From Phycisphaera sp. (GTDB lineage: Bacteria; Planctomycetota; Phycisphaerae; Phycisphaerales; UBA1924), in contig JACKGZ010000007.1 in NCBI GenBank assembly GCA_020639255.1, forward strand, positions 128,645 through 192,644: 64,000 bases of DNA. The letters are read 5' to 3'. The notes under the pieces were generated by a model. The model did no database searches. It was not told where the DNA came from and saw only the letters and a program-made list of their open reading frames with translations. Numbering within the stretch: position 1 is the stretch's first letter; every line of letters starts with the position of its first letter. The translations under genes were made by a program, and so were the position numbers. Below are positions 53,522-62,185 of this stretch, piece after piece.

Positions 53522-54463
53522 TCAGCGGTACGACTTATGGCACGCGCTGCACGTCGCCTTGAGCTGCTCGATTGTGATCACCGCTTCCGCGCTCTGATTG
53601 CCGAGAATCTGGGTCTCAAGCGTCGTCGCGAGTTGGGCGGCCTCGGTCATGTACCCGGCGTAGGTCTCATCAGGCACGGGCATCGATGAGTCCGCAAGGA
53701 TCGTGCGGAAAAGATCGGTCAGCTGGCCGGCCTCACTCTCGGCCGACAGGTCCGGGTGGTTCTCCGGGGCTTGCCAGTCGTTCTTGGAGAGCACGGCGAG
53801 GTGGTCGTACACGCGGTCCATCTCGGCCATGATCGCCGGCAGGCCCTCGATCCTGGCGTACTCGACGATCATGGGCGATGCCCTGACCATCTCCGCGTCG
53901 GTCAGCGTCCCCGCGTGGGCGACGTCGTCCCACAGGCCCGTGTAGCTGGCGCTCGTGCCAGCGCGCTCCATGAGCTTGCGCCCGTCCTCGGGCGTGCATG
54001 CGCCGATGCCAATCAGCCCGATCGCCGCCGCCGCGGGCCCGCGGTGCTTGCCATGGTGACAGTGGACGTACACCGTGCCCTCGCTCTGCGCGAGAGCGAG
54101 CGCAATCGCCGTGCGCTGCTCCTCGGTGATGCCCGAGTACTTGATGGGGATGTGAATGTAGCGCAAACCGTTGGCCTCGGCCTTCTCGAGCTCGGGCCTG
54201 GCGGCGTCGACACTGATCACGGTTTTCACGCCGAGCTCGGCGAGCGTCTCGAAGCCGGCGTCGCCATGAGGCAACGAGCCCGAGAGCACTGTTCTTGACT
54301 GATCCTGGTAGAAAATGCGAAGGTTGTGCACGCCCGCATCGTCGGAGTCCATGACCAGCGCGCCCGGCTCAAGGTTCTCCCACGGGGCTGCGGTCGGCTG
54401 GTCGTGCTCTGGTTGCGCGATCCCAACCGCAAGCCCGATGACACAGAGCGCGATGAGCATCAT
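53522..54463 (-). CDS. Periplasmic CX5R phosphatase fused to a cytochrome c'-like domain
   Basis: 313 residues. Signal peptide at residues 1-16. Residues ~30-165 are a dual-specificity-phosphatase-like domain ('VKTVISVDAARPELEKAEANGLRYIHIPI', active site VHCHHGKHRGP, i.e. C-x5-R). The C-terminal ~110 residues are helical and end in ATCSACHKSYR, a CxxCH heme-c site of the cytochrome c' type. The two activities in one exported chain are unusual. The downstream gene upp is upstream on the same strand (27-base gap). Confidence 0.8.
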   Translation of the reverse strand: MMLIALCVIGLAVGIAQPEHDQPTAAPWENLEPGALVMDSDDAGVHNLRIFYQDQSRTVLSGSLPHGDAGFETLAELGVKTVISVDAARPELEKAEANGLRYIHIPIKYSGITEEQRTAIALALAQSEGTVYVHCHHGKHRGPAAAAIGLIGIGACTPEDGRKLMERAGTSASYTGLWDDVAHAGTLTDAEMVRASPMIVEYARIEGLPAIMAEMDRVYDHLAVLSKNDWQAPENHPDLSAESEAGQLTDLFRTILADSSMPVPDETYAGYMTEAAQLATTLETQILGNQSAEAVITIEQLKATCSACHKSYR

Positions 54464-54490
54464 GACGTATCCCTTTCGACCCAGAACAGA

Positions 54491-55138
54491 TCAGACCGTG
54501 CCGTACATCCGGTCGCCCGCATCGCCGAGGCCCGGGCAGATGTAGCCCCGCTCGTCGAGCTGCCTGTCCACGCACGCGGCATAGATCGTCAGGTCCGGGT
54601 GATCCTGCTGCATGCGCTTCAAACCCTCAGGCGCAGCCACGAGGCAGATCATCCGCAGATCGTTCACACCCGCAGCCTTGAGCAGCGTCGCCGCCCCGGA
54701 TGCCGATCCGCCCGTGGCGAGCATCGGATCCACAAGAATCACCGGCCCCGCGTTCAGGTCCGCGGGCAGCTTCTTCAGATAAAGCGCAGGTTCGAGCGTC
54801 TCTTCGTTGCGAGCCATGCCGAGATGCCCCACACGCGCCTCGGGCATGACCTCAAGAATGCCCTCGGCCATCCCGAGCCCCGCGCGGAGCACGGGCACCA
54901 CCGTGACGCGCCCCGCGAGCCGGTACCCCGTCGTCGTCTCGACCGGCGTCTTCACCTCGATCTCACGCACGGGGAACGACCGCGTCACCTCGTAGACCAT
55001 CAGCCCCGCGATCTGCGAGATCAGCGCCCGGAAGGGGCGGTAGCTGGTCGTCTCGTCGCGCATCCACGTCAGCTTGTGCCGGATGAGCGGGTGCTCGAAG
55101 ATGACGGCGTTCGGGTGCTCGTCGCGTGTCGTGCCCAT
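54491..55138 (-). CDS. upp: Uracil phosphoribosyltransferase
   Basis: 215 residues. Joins uracil and PRPP to give UMP. PRPP-binding loop 'VILVDPMLATGGSASGA', the N-terminal 'NAVIFEHPLIRHKLTWMRDETTSYRPFR', 'VPVLRAGLGMAEGILEVMP', and the uracil-binding C-terminal 'YICPGLGDAGDRMYGT'. The ATG at 55138 is used. It is divergent from the cytosine deaminase gene, whose start is only 35 bases away. Confidence 0.95.
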   Translation of the reverse strand: MGTTRDEHPNAVIFEHPLIRHKLTWMRDETTSYRPFRALISQIAGLMVYEVTRSFPVREIEVKTPVETTTGYRLAGRVTVVPVLRAGLGMAEGILEVMPEARVGHLGMARNEETLEPALYLKKLPADLNAGPVILVDPMLATGGSASGAATLLKAAGVNDLRMICLVAAPEGLKRMQQDHPDLTIYAACVDRQLDERGYICPGLGDAGDRMYGTV

Positions 55139-55173
55139 ATCCTGCGAGCATACCCGCTGACCCAAAGAGGGGC

Positions 55174-55653
55174 ATGCCCGTGAGCCGAGACACCACCCGT
55201 CAGCAAATGGACAAGCTTGCGCTCGATGTCGCGATCGAAGAGGCCGAGAAGGGACTCGCCGAGGGCGGCATCCCGATCGGGGCAGCTCTCATCGACCCCG
55301 ATGGCAACATCGTCGCCCGGGGGCACAACCGGCGCGTGCAGACCGATGACCCGACCTCGCACGGCGAGACCGACTGCATCCGAAACGCGGGCCGTAGGCG
55401 CGACTGGCACACACTCACCATGGCGACCACACTCAGCCCCTGCGCCATGTGTACGGGCACCGCGATCCTGCACCGCATCCCAAGGCTCGTGATCGGCGAG
55501 AACAAGACGTTCATGGGTCGTGAGGACTGGCTCCGCGCCGAGGGCGTCGAGATCGTTCTGATGGACGACCCCCGCTGCAAGAAGCTGATGGACGACTTCA
55601 TCAAGGCTCACCCCGAGGTGTGGAACGAGGATATCGGAGTGCCGGGAAGCTGA
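55174..55653 (+). CDS. Yeast-type cytosine deaminase
   Basis: 159 residues of the CMP/dCMP deaminase fold. Zinc site: HGETDC (His, catalytic Glu) and SPCAMC (two Cys). The C terminus ('FIKAHPEVWNEDIG') closely follows yeast Fcy1 (W-x-EDIG), and 'ENKTFMGREDWLR' matches too, so cytosine to uracil is favoured over tRNA adenosine or guanine deamination. Placed back to back with upp, it completes cytosine to UMP salvage. Confidence 0.9.
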   Translation: MPVSRDTTRQQMDKLALDVAIEEAEKGLAEGGIPIGAALIDPDGNIVARGHNRRVQTDDPTSHGETDCIRNAGRRRDWHTLTMATTLSPCAMCTGTAILHRIPRLVIGENKTFMGREDWLRAEGVEIVLMDDPRCKKLMDDFIKAHPEVWNEDIGVPGS

Positions 55654-55671
55654 TTCTGGTATCGTGCGGAT

Positions 55672-56541
55672 GTGAACCAGAACACCGGGATCGAATCGCA
55701 CCGCTCGATACGCGATCGCGTGTACGAAATCACGTCAGACAAGTGGGGCGGCGGCCCGCTCGGCGTCGCCTTCGATATCGCGATCGTCTCACTCATTCTT
55801 CTGAGCATCCTCGCGGTCGTTCTCGAGTCGGTCGACTCGATCGGTGAACGCTACCGAGTCTGGTTTGCCGCGTTCGAGGTCTTTGCGGTCTCTGTGTTCA
55901 CGATCGAGTACCTGCTCCGTGTCTGGTCTTGCACCGCGGATCCGCGGTATGCGCATCCGGTTCGCGGGCGACTTCGATTCATGGCCTCGCCGCTTGCGAT
56001 CATCGATCTGCTCGCGATCCTGCCGTTCTATCTCCCGTTCGTGGGTGTCGACCTGCGTTCACTCCGGGTCTTTCGCCTGCTTCGATTGCTCAGACTCGCA
56101 AAGCTCGGGCGGTACACGCGGGCGCTCGGCCTCATCTGGCGTGTCATGCTCCGCGTGCGGTACGAACTTGTCTCGCTCGCGGTGGTCGTTGTGTGCTTTG
56201 TGCTCGTCGCGTCGGTTCTGATGTACTACGCCGAGCGATCCAGCGGGACTGAGGGGTTTGATGACATTCCCTCATCGATGCTCTGGACCGTGACCAATCT
56301 CACGCCGTTGAGCGCAACGTCGGCCAAACCGTTGACGGTTCTCGGCAAGCTGCTCTCCGTATGTGTCGCGATCGTGGGGGTGGGCATTATCGCCCTGCCG
56401 ACGGGTATCGTGGGGGCGGGGCTCGTCGAGGAATTGCGTGCCAAACGAATTCAGGTGCAAGTCTGCCCTCACTGCAGCAAGCCCCTGGGCTTCGTCAATC
56501 GCCCCGCAGACTCTCCGCAATCCCGATCTCCTGAAGCCTGA
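55672..56541 (+). CDS. Voltage-sensor ion channel-like protein lacking the K+ filter
   Basis: 289 residues, GTG start. Six helices in the voltage-gated channel order. S4 carries a regular basic ladder (RSLRVFRLLRLLRLAKLGRYTR, residues ~122-143). The pore loop 'IPSSMLWTVTNLTPLSATSAKPLTVLGK' aligns without gaps to the K+ channel pore, but TVGYGD is replaced by PLSATS. S6 'VGVGIIALPTGIVGAGLVEEL' is conserved. A half zinc ribbon CPHC follows. It may conduct another ion or be non-conducting. It overlaps the convergent hscA-like gene by 47 bases. Confidence 0.85.
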   Translation: MNQNTGIESHRSIRDRVYEITSDKWGGGPLGVAFDIAIVSLILLSILAVVLESVDSIGERYRVWFAAFEVFAVSVFTIEYLLRVWSCTADPRYAHPVRGRLRFMASPLAIIDLLAILPFYLPFVGVDLRSLRVFRLLRLLRLAKLGRYTRALGLIWRVMLRVRYELVSLAVVVVCFVLVASVLMYYAERSSGTEGFDDIPSSMLWTVTNLTPLSATSAKPLTVLGKLLSVCVAIVGVGIIALPTGIVGAGLVEELRAKRIQVQVCPHCSKPLGFVNRPADSPQSRSPEA

Positions 56542-58381
56542 CGCTCGCCTCGTCGAGCGACTGCTTGGCCGCGTAGAACGCGTCCGCGTCGACGGCTTTC
56601 CAGTCCAGCTCCGCGTTCTCGATCAGGCCCTGCACCTCGGCGAGCCTCGCCTCGAGCGATGCGCGGTTCTCGGGTTCGAGCTTGCTCCCGTACTTCGCAA
56701 GGCGTTCACCGATCCATTTCAGATCGAGCTTCGCGTTTACGACGAGGTCCACGATCCGGTGGCGCGTCATGTCCTCGCGCGCGTGCTTCAGGCTCTCGGC
56801 CTCGATGCGGTCGATCTCGGCGCGCGATAAGCCATGGCTCGGGATCACCTGCAGCTGCGCCCTTTTGCCCGAACGCTTCTCGTGCGCCCGCACCGAGAGC
56901 ACGCCCGATGCATCGACCAGGAACTCCACCGCCAATTGCGGGATCCCCGCGGGCATCGGGGGCAGGCCCGACAGATGAAACTCGCCCAAGCTTCGGCAAT
57001 GCTCGGCCATCTCACGCTCGCCCTGGAGCACATGGATCTTGATAGACGTTTGCCCGTCCACGCTCGTCGAGAACATCTCCGTCGCCCGCGCGGGCACCGT
57101 GCTCCCCGAGACAATCAGCTTGGCCATCGCCCCGCCCTGCGTCTCGATCCCAAGCGACAACGGCACGACATCGAGCAGCAGCATGCCGCTGGCCGCGCCC
57201 GACATGATCCCCGCCTGCACCGCCGCCCCGAGCGCGACGACCCGGTCCGGGTCGAGCGCCGTGTACGGCGAGAGCCCAAAGAACGCTTCCACTCTTTGGC
57301 GCACCATCGGTACGCGTGTCGAGCCGCCCACGAGAATCACCGCATCCAGCTCGATCGTCTCCACGCCCGGCGCGCGCTCGGCGAGCCGCATCGCCTCGGC
57401 GCACGCCTCGATCGTTCGTTCGACCCAGGGCGTCATGATCTCTTCGAGCTCATCGCGCGTGACGGTGCGCTCGTAAGCACGATTGTTGCCGAGTTCGATC
57501 CGGATGCTCGCAGCCCGCTCGTCCGAGAGTCGGTGCTTCACCGCCTCGGCGAACCCGACCATCGCCCGGCGCGTCTGCGGGTTGAAGGCTTCTAGGTCAG
57601 TCAGGCTCTCGGGCAGTTCGAGGAGTTCGCGGATCTCGCGCAGGAAGAGTCGTACGAGCGCGAGGTCGACGTCGTCGCCGCCCAGGTGCGTGTCGCCCGA
57701 GGTCGCCAGCACCTGGAAGAAGCTGGTCTCGCCCTCGTTCTCCGCGGGTGTGAGGCGGAGGATTGAGATGTCGAACGTCCCGCCGCCCAGGTCGTAGACC
57801 GCGACCGTGCGTGCGGCCCCTTTGCCCGTGCCGAGCCCGTAGGCGAGAGCCGCTGCTGTCGGTTCGTTGACGATCCGCACGACCTCGAGCCCGGCAAGCC
57901 TCCCCGCGTCGCGCGTCGCCTGTCGCTGCGCGTCGTCGAAATACGCCGGTACCGTGACCACTGCTTTGCGCACCTCGATACCGAGCGCATCCGACGCCTT
58001 CGCCTTCAGATGGCGCAGGATCTCGGCCGAGACCTCCTGCGGGCTGACGACTCTGCCCGTGGGGAGATGCACACGCGCGGTGTGCCCCTCGCCCTCGACG
58101 ATGTCGTAGGGAAGCTGGGCCGCCTCTTCGCGCACATCGTCGAGCGATCGGCCCATCAGGCGCTTGGCGCTCGTGATCGTTTCGCGCGGGAACTCGACGG
58201 CTCGCTCGCGGGCCTCGCGCCCGACGACGACGCTGCCATCGTCCTGGTAGCGCACCGCCGAGGGCACGATCGCGTCGCCCTCTTCGCCCAGCACCCTCGG
58301 GCCGGTCTCGTCGAGCACGGCGACCAGGCTGTTGGTCGTGCCCAGATCGATCCCGACGATCACTTCTCGCGCAGCTGGCAT
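56495..58381 (-). CDS. hscA: Hsp70 chaperone, HscA-like
   Basis: 628 residues. ATP-driven chaperone; HscA works in iron-sulfur cluster transfer. Nucleotide-binding motifs: IVGIDLGTTNSLV, VITVPAYF-like 'VVTVPAYFDDAQRQ', VYDLGGGTFDIS, 'ILVGGSTRVPMVRQRV'. Substrate-binding domain 'LLLDVVPLSLGIETQGG', 'SIKIHVLQGEREM'. Details (KRLMGRSL, 'LATSGDTHLGGDD', 'KRSGKRAQLQVIPSHGLS') match HscA more than DnaK, and no EEVD/DnaK-type tail is present. No isc genes are near. ATG 58381 is preferred to a TTG three codons upstream. Confidence 0.88.
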   Translation of the reverse strand: MPAAREVIVGIDLGTTNSLVAVLDETGPRVLGEEGDAIVPSAVRYQDDGSVVVGREARERAVEFPRETITSAKRLMGRSLDDVREEAAQLPYDIVEGEGHTARVHLPTGRVVSPQEVSAEILRHLKAKASDALGIEVRKAVVTVPAYFDDAQRQATRDAGRLAGLEVVRIVNEPTAAALAYGLGTGKGAARTVAVYDLGGGTFDISILRLTPAENEGETSFFQVLATSGDTHLGGDDVDLALVRLFLREIRELLELPESLTDLEAFNPQTRRAMVGFAEAVKHRLSDERAASIRIELGNNRAYERTVTRDELEEIMTPWVERTIEACAEAMRLAERAPGVETIELDAVILVGGSTRVPMVRQRVEAFFGLSPYTALDPDRVVALGAAVQAGIMSGAASGMLLLDVVPLSLGIETQGGAMAKLIVSGSTVPARATEMFSTSVDGQTSIKIHVLQGEREMAEHCRSLGEFHLSGLPPMPAGIPQLAVEFLVDASGVLSVRAHEKRSGKRAQLQVIPSHGLSRAEIDRIEAESLKHAREDMTRHRIVDLVVNAKLDLKWIGERLAKYGSKLEPENRASLEARLAEVQGLIENAELDWKAVDADAFYAAKQSLDEASVRLQEIGIAESLRGD

Positions 58382-58402
58382 ACCGGACAATAGGGCCCAG
58401 GC

Positions 58403-58912
58403 TCAGCCTTCCAAACGAGCGAGCTTTCGCAGGTGGCGGACGAGATCGACGATCAGTCGCTCGTCATCGGGGCGGTAGATCGTGCTCCGCCGGTGCTCGT
58501 GGGCCGTCACCTCGACGATGATCCAGGCCCCGGCGGGCTGGGCGTCGCCCAGTCGGAAGGGCTTGCCGCCCACGCCGCGGTCGAGTCCCTGGCGCGTCAC
58601 GACGCTGTAGACCTCGTTGACCTGCGCATCGGTGAGCCGCCTCGTACGGGGCGGGTAGACGGTCGGCCCGACGCCCGCGCCGGTGGCGGCCCGAAGCACG
58701 CCGTCGGGCTCGATCACGAACCGCGCCGGCTCCAAGACCCAGCCCGTGGTGCCCTCCTCGCCCATGACCGTCACCGCGAGCGCGAAGTCCGCTGGCGGAC
58801 GCGGGTCGCCCGTGGGGATCCCGCTGTTCTGATCGGTTGTCGGCCCCGATCGGCAAGCCGAAACGAGCGGCGTGATCAAGACAAGCGCGATAAGTGTCAG
58901 GAGTCGGGTCAC
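58403..58912 (-). CDS. Lipoprotein of unknown function
   Basis: 169 residues. Signal peptide with lipobox LVSAC (Cys20). The mature part, ~145 residues, has 'FALAVTVMGEEGTTGWVLEPARFVIEPDGVLRA' and 'RTRRLTDAQVNEVYSVVTRQGLD', a plan seen in small planctomycete lipoproteins; no function known. It precedes the hscA-like gene by 21 bases on the same strand. Confidence 0.78.
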   Translation of the reverse strand: MTRLLTLIALVLITPLVSACRSGPTTDQNSGIPTGDPRPPADFALAVTVMGEEGTTGWVLEPARFVIEPDGVLRAATGAGVGPTVYPPRTRRLTDAQVNEVYSVVTRQGLDRGVGGKPFRLGDAQPAGAWIIVEVTAHEHRRSTIYRPDDERLIVDLVRHLRKLARLEG

Positions 58913-58948
58913 GGGCGGAGTCTACACATCTCCCCTAGGCTTCACCCC

Positions 58949-61045
58949 ATGAACATCAGCCTCAACTGGCTCAACCGCTACCTCTCGCCCGCCGGCGTCA
59001 CCGCCGAGGAGGCCGAGCACGTCCTCACGTTCGCCGGCTACCCGGTCGAGGGCATCGAGAAGCTCCCCTCGGGCGACTTTCTGCTCGATGTCGAGCTGAC
59101 GTCGAACCGTGGTGACCTGCTCTCGCACGTCGGCTGCGCCCGCGAGATCGCGGCGGCGACCAGCGCCCACATGGAGCGCCAGTTCAAGCTCCCCGAATTC
59201 ACCGACCCGCCCGCGGACGGAGCGCCCATCGCGGGCGACCTCAAGCTCATCAACCACGAGCCGACGGCTTGCCCGCTTTTCACGGCTCGCCTTATCCGGG
59301 GTGTGAAGGTCGGCCCGAGCCCGAAGTGGCTCGTGGATTTGCTCGAAGCGGTCGGTCAGCGCTCGATCAACAACCTCGTCGATGTCACCAACTTCATCAC
59401 GTTCGAGCTGGGCAACCCGTGCCACGTGTTCGACCTGAAGAAGCTGGCCGGGAAAGAGCTGCACATTCGCTACGCGCGGGACGGCGAGTCGCTCACCACG
59501 CTCGACAGCAAGACGCACAAGCTCGTGCACACCGATCTTGTTGTTGCCGACGCCGAGAAGCCGACCTCGCTCGCCGGTGTCATGGGCGGCGAGGCGTCCG
59601 AGGTCGATTCGTCCACGACGGACGTCGTTTTCGAGATGGCGACCTGGGCGCCGGCGATCGTGCGCAACGCGGCCAGGCGTCTGAACATCCGCACAGACGC
59701 GAGCCACCGGTTCGAGCGGATCGTGGATGCGAGGACGATCGACCAGGCAGCGCGGCGGGCCGTGGCGATGATCGTGGAACTCGCGGAAGGCCAGCTCGCC
59801 GAGGGCGTGCTGAGCGAGGGCCGGGATCTGCCCAAGCCGCATTCGATCGCGGTCCGTGTCAATCGAACCAACACGATGCTCGGCCTGCATCTCTCCGAGA
59901 TGGATATCCAGACGCACCTCGAGGCGCACGAGGTGAAAGTGACGCGCAAGGCCGAGGGCGAGTTGGTGTGCGAGCCGCCCGCGTTCCGCCCGGATCTTGA
60001 GCGTGAGATCGATCTGATCGAGGAGATCGCGCGGACCGTCGGCTACGAGCAAGTCCCCGAGCACGACAAGCTCCCGCTGCGCGTGCGGCACCCGCAGGAG
60101 ACCGAGCGAGCCCGGCGCGAGCTGCACCGTGTGCTGACGGGCCTTGGGTTCTACGAGACGGTGACGTTCAGCTTCGTCTCGCCCGAGATGGCAGCGCCCT
60201 GGGTGAGGCCCGGGCTCGAAGCGGTGGGGGTCGATGACGACCGCCGCGGCTCGGAGCCGATCCTGCGCCCGAGTGTCATCCCGAGCCTGCTGACTTGTCG
60301 GCGTGCGAATGCATCTGGCCAGGTCGATATGCCGGGCGGCGTGCGCTTGTATGAGATGTCCGCGACCTTTGCGCAAACTTCCGGACACGAGACGGTCGAG
60401 CGCCGGATGCTCTCGCTCCTGATGGATGTCGAGGGCGTGCAATCGGGCAAGGAGGCCAAGCCCGAGCAGCTCCAGAGCTCGCTCCGGGCGGTGCGCGGCG
60501 CGGTGGAGCACATCGTCCGCGCGATGGCGGGCACCGGGGCGAAGCTGGTGGTCGAGCCGATCGAGCCCGAGAGCCCGGGCTGGCGAGCGGGTGCGTGCGG
60601 GCACGTGGTTGTCGATGGCAACGCGATGGGCGTGCTCGGCGCAATCGACCCCAAGGTTGCCAAGGTCGCGGGTGTGGACGTGCCCACCGTGGCGGCCGAG
60701 CTGGATCTGGACGCCCTGATCCACATGTACCCGCCCAAGGCGAGCGTCTCGGCACTGCCCGAGTTCCCCGCGATCGAACGCGATCTCTCGCTCATCGTCG
60801 ACGAGTCGGCCAGCTGGGCGACGGTCGAGTCGCTTGTGGGCGGTCTCGGGCTCGAGCACTTCGAGTCGCTCGGCTTCATCGGGGCTTACCGGGGCAAGCA
60901 GGTGGGCGACGGGAAGAAGTCGCTCACCCTCCGCCTGAGGTTCCGCAGCGGTTCTGGGACGTTGCGGCATGAGGATGTAGACCCGCAGATGGAGCGCGTC
61001 ATAGCTTCAGCCAAGGGCGATCTCGGCGCGACTCTCAGAACCTGA
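58949..61045 (+). CDS. pheT: Phenylalanine--tRNA ligase beta subunit, short form
   Basis: 698 residues. With PheS it charges tRNA-Phe. The B1/B5 core is clear: 'TSNRGDLLSHVGCAREIAAATSA', 'QRSINNLVDVTNFITFELGNPCHVFDL', editing domain B3/B4, 'FRPDLEREIDLIEEIARTVGYEQVP', and the C-terminal anticodon-binding domain ('LPEFPAIERDLSLIVDESASWATVESL'). The EMAP-like tRNA-binding domain (about 110 residues, normally between residues 40 and 150) is absent: the N-terminal 48 residues pass straight to the NRGD block. ATG 58949 matches the family start. No pheS is adjacent. Confidence 0.93.
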   Translation: MNISLNWLNRYLSPAGVTAEEAEHVLTFAGYPVEGIEKLPSGDFLLDVELTSNRGDLLSHVGCAREIAAATSAHMERQFKLPEFTDPPADGAPIAGDLKLINHEPTACPLFTARLIRGVKVGPSPKWLVDLLEAVGQRSINNLVDVTNFITFELGNPCHVFDLKKLAGKELHIRYARDGESLTTLDSKTHKLVHTDLVVADAEKPTSLAGVMGGEASEVDSSTTDVVFEMATWAPAIVRNAARRLNIRTDASHRFERIVDARTIDQAARRAVAMIVELAEGQLAEGVLSEGRDLPKPHSIAVRVNRTNTMLGLHLSEMDIQTHLEAHEVKVTRKAEGELVCEPPAFRPDLEREIDLIEEIARTVGYEQVPEHDKLPLRVRHPQETERARRELHRVLTGLGFYETVTFSFVSPEMAAPWVRPGLEAVGVDDDRRGSEPILRPSVIPSLLTCRRANASGQVDMPGGVRLYEMSATFAQTSGHETVERRMLSLLMDVEGVQSGKEAKPEQLQSSLRAVRGAVEHIVRAMAGTGAKLVVEPIEPESPGWRAGACGHVVVDGNAMGVLGAIDPKVAKVAGVDVPTVAAELDLDALIHMYPPKASVSALPEFPAIERDLSLIVDESASWATVESLVGGLGLEHFESLGFIGAYRGKQVGDGKKSLTLRLRFRSGSGTLRHEDVDPQMERVIASAKGDLGATLRT

Positions 61046-61224
61046 GTGCATATCCCCGCGTATTCACGACAGATCGCGGCAAGTTATTGCAAGTTTGGGG
61101 AATGGCCACCCGCGACGGATGGGTGGACGAGTGGTATACAATCTGTCGTGCAACGAGCCTCGTGCCGTTGCCGATATTCGGCGGGGCCCGTGGAGCGGGT
61201 CTCGGGAGGATAAGGAGCATCATC

Positions 61225-62178
61225 ATGACCAACGTCGCGACCGACACCAAAGCAGCCGTGACCAGGGCGACCACCACCGACCTGCCCATGGTCTACGTCA
61301 ACGGCCAGATGCTTCCGAAATCCCAAGCCGCTGTGAATGTGTTCGACCATGGGCTTCTGTACGGCGACGGCGTCTTCGAGGGCATCCGCGTCTACAAGGG
61401 CAAGATCTTCAAGTCGGATCAGCACATGCGCCGTCTGTACGCATGCGCCAAGGCCATCCGTCTCGATCTTGAGAAGCACGTCACCCCCGCTGAGATGGTC
61501 AAGATCCAGCGCGACTGCATCGAGGCCAACAACCTTGTCGACGGGTACATCCGCCTCGTCGTGACGCGCGGCGTGGGCACGCTCGGTCTGCACCCGTTCA
61601 AGTGCCCGGTGCCCGGCGTCATCTGCATCGCCGACCAGATCCAACTCTTCCCGCCCGAGCTCTACGAGCAGGGCATGCGTGTCGTGGTCGCCAAGCGCCC
61701 CCGCATCCCGGTGAAGTGCCTCGATCCTCGCATCAAGAGCCTGAACTACCTCAACAACATCCTGGCCAAGATCGAGGCGATCGACGCGGGATGCCTCGAA
61801 TGCATCATGCTCAACACCGAGGGCTTCGTCACCGAAGGCTCGGGTGACAACATCTTCATCGTCAAGGACGGCGAGATCTTCACGCCGCCCAGCGAGGCCG
61901 GCATCCTTGAGGGCATCACACGCAAGTTTGTGATCGAAGAGCTTGCGCCGCTCGTCGGTGTGGATGTGACCGAGAAGGAGCTTCGGATCGAGGATGTGTA
62001 CGAGGCCGACGAGATCTTCCTGACTGGAAGCGCCGCCGAGGTGATCGCAGTGACGCGCATCGGCGACAACGAGGACGACGCCCGCATCGTCGGCTCGGGC
62101 AGCGAGGGGACGATCACGAACAAGCTGCGGACCAAGTTCCGCCAGATCGTGACGAGCGACAACATCCCCGAGAACTAA
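61225..62178 (+). CDS. ilvE: Branched-chain amino acid aminotransferase
   Basis: 317 residues. Transfers the amino group between glutamate and leucine, isoleucine or valine. Class IV aminotransferase motifs: 'VFDHGLLYGDGVFEGIRVYKG', Schiff-base Lys171 (PRIKSLNYLNNILAKIEA), 'EGFVTEGSGDNIFIV', 'GSAAEVIAVTRI'. ATG 61225 follows TAAGGAG by 7 bases, which rules out the upstream open frame. A similar copy of its last ~25 codons appears again at 63498-63569. Confidence 0.92.
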   Translation: MTNVATDTKAAVTRATTTDLPMVYVNGQMLPKSQAAVNVFDHGLLYGDGVFEGIRVYKGKIFKSDQHMRRLYACAKAIRLDLEKHVTPAEMVKIQRDCIEANNLVDGYIRLVVTRGVGTLGLHPFKCPVPGVICIADQIQLFPPELYEQGMRVVVAKRPRIPVKCLDPRIKSLNYLNNILAKIEAIDAGCLECIMLNTEGFVTEGSGDNIFIVKDGEIFTPPSEAGILEGITRKFVIEELAPLVGVDVTEKELRIEDVYEADEIFLTGSAAEVIAVTRIGDNEDDARIVGSGSEGTITNKLRTKFRQIVTSDNIPEN

Positions 62179-62185
62179 GGTCGGC

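Noticed and set aside
58922..60970. A 682-codon minus-strand frame opposite pheT
   Set aside because: Shadow of pheT, with His/Arg/Asp-rich composition and no recognisable motif.
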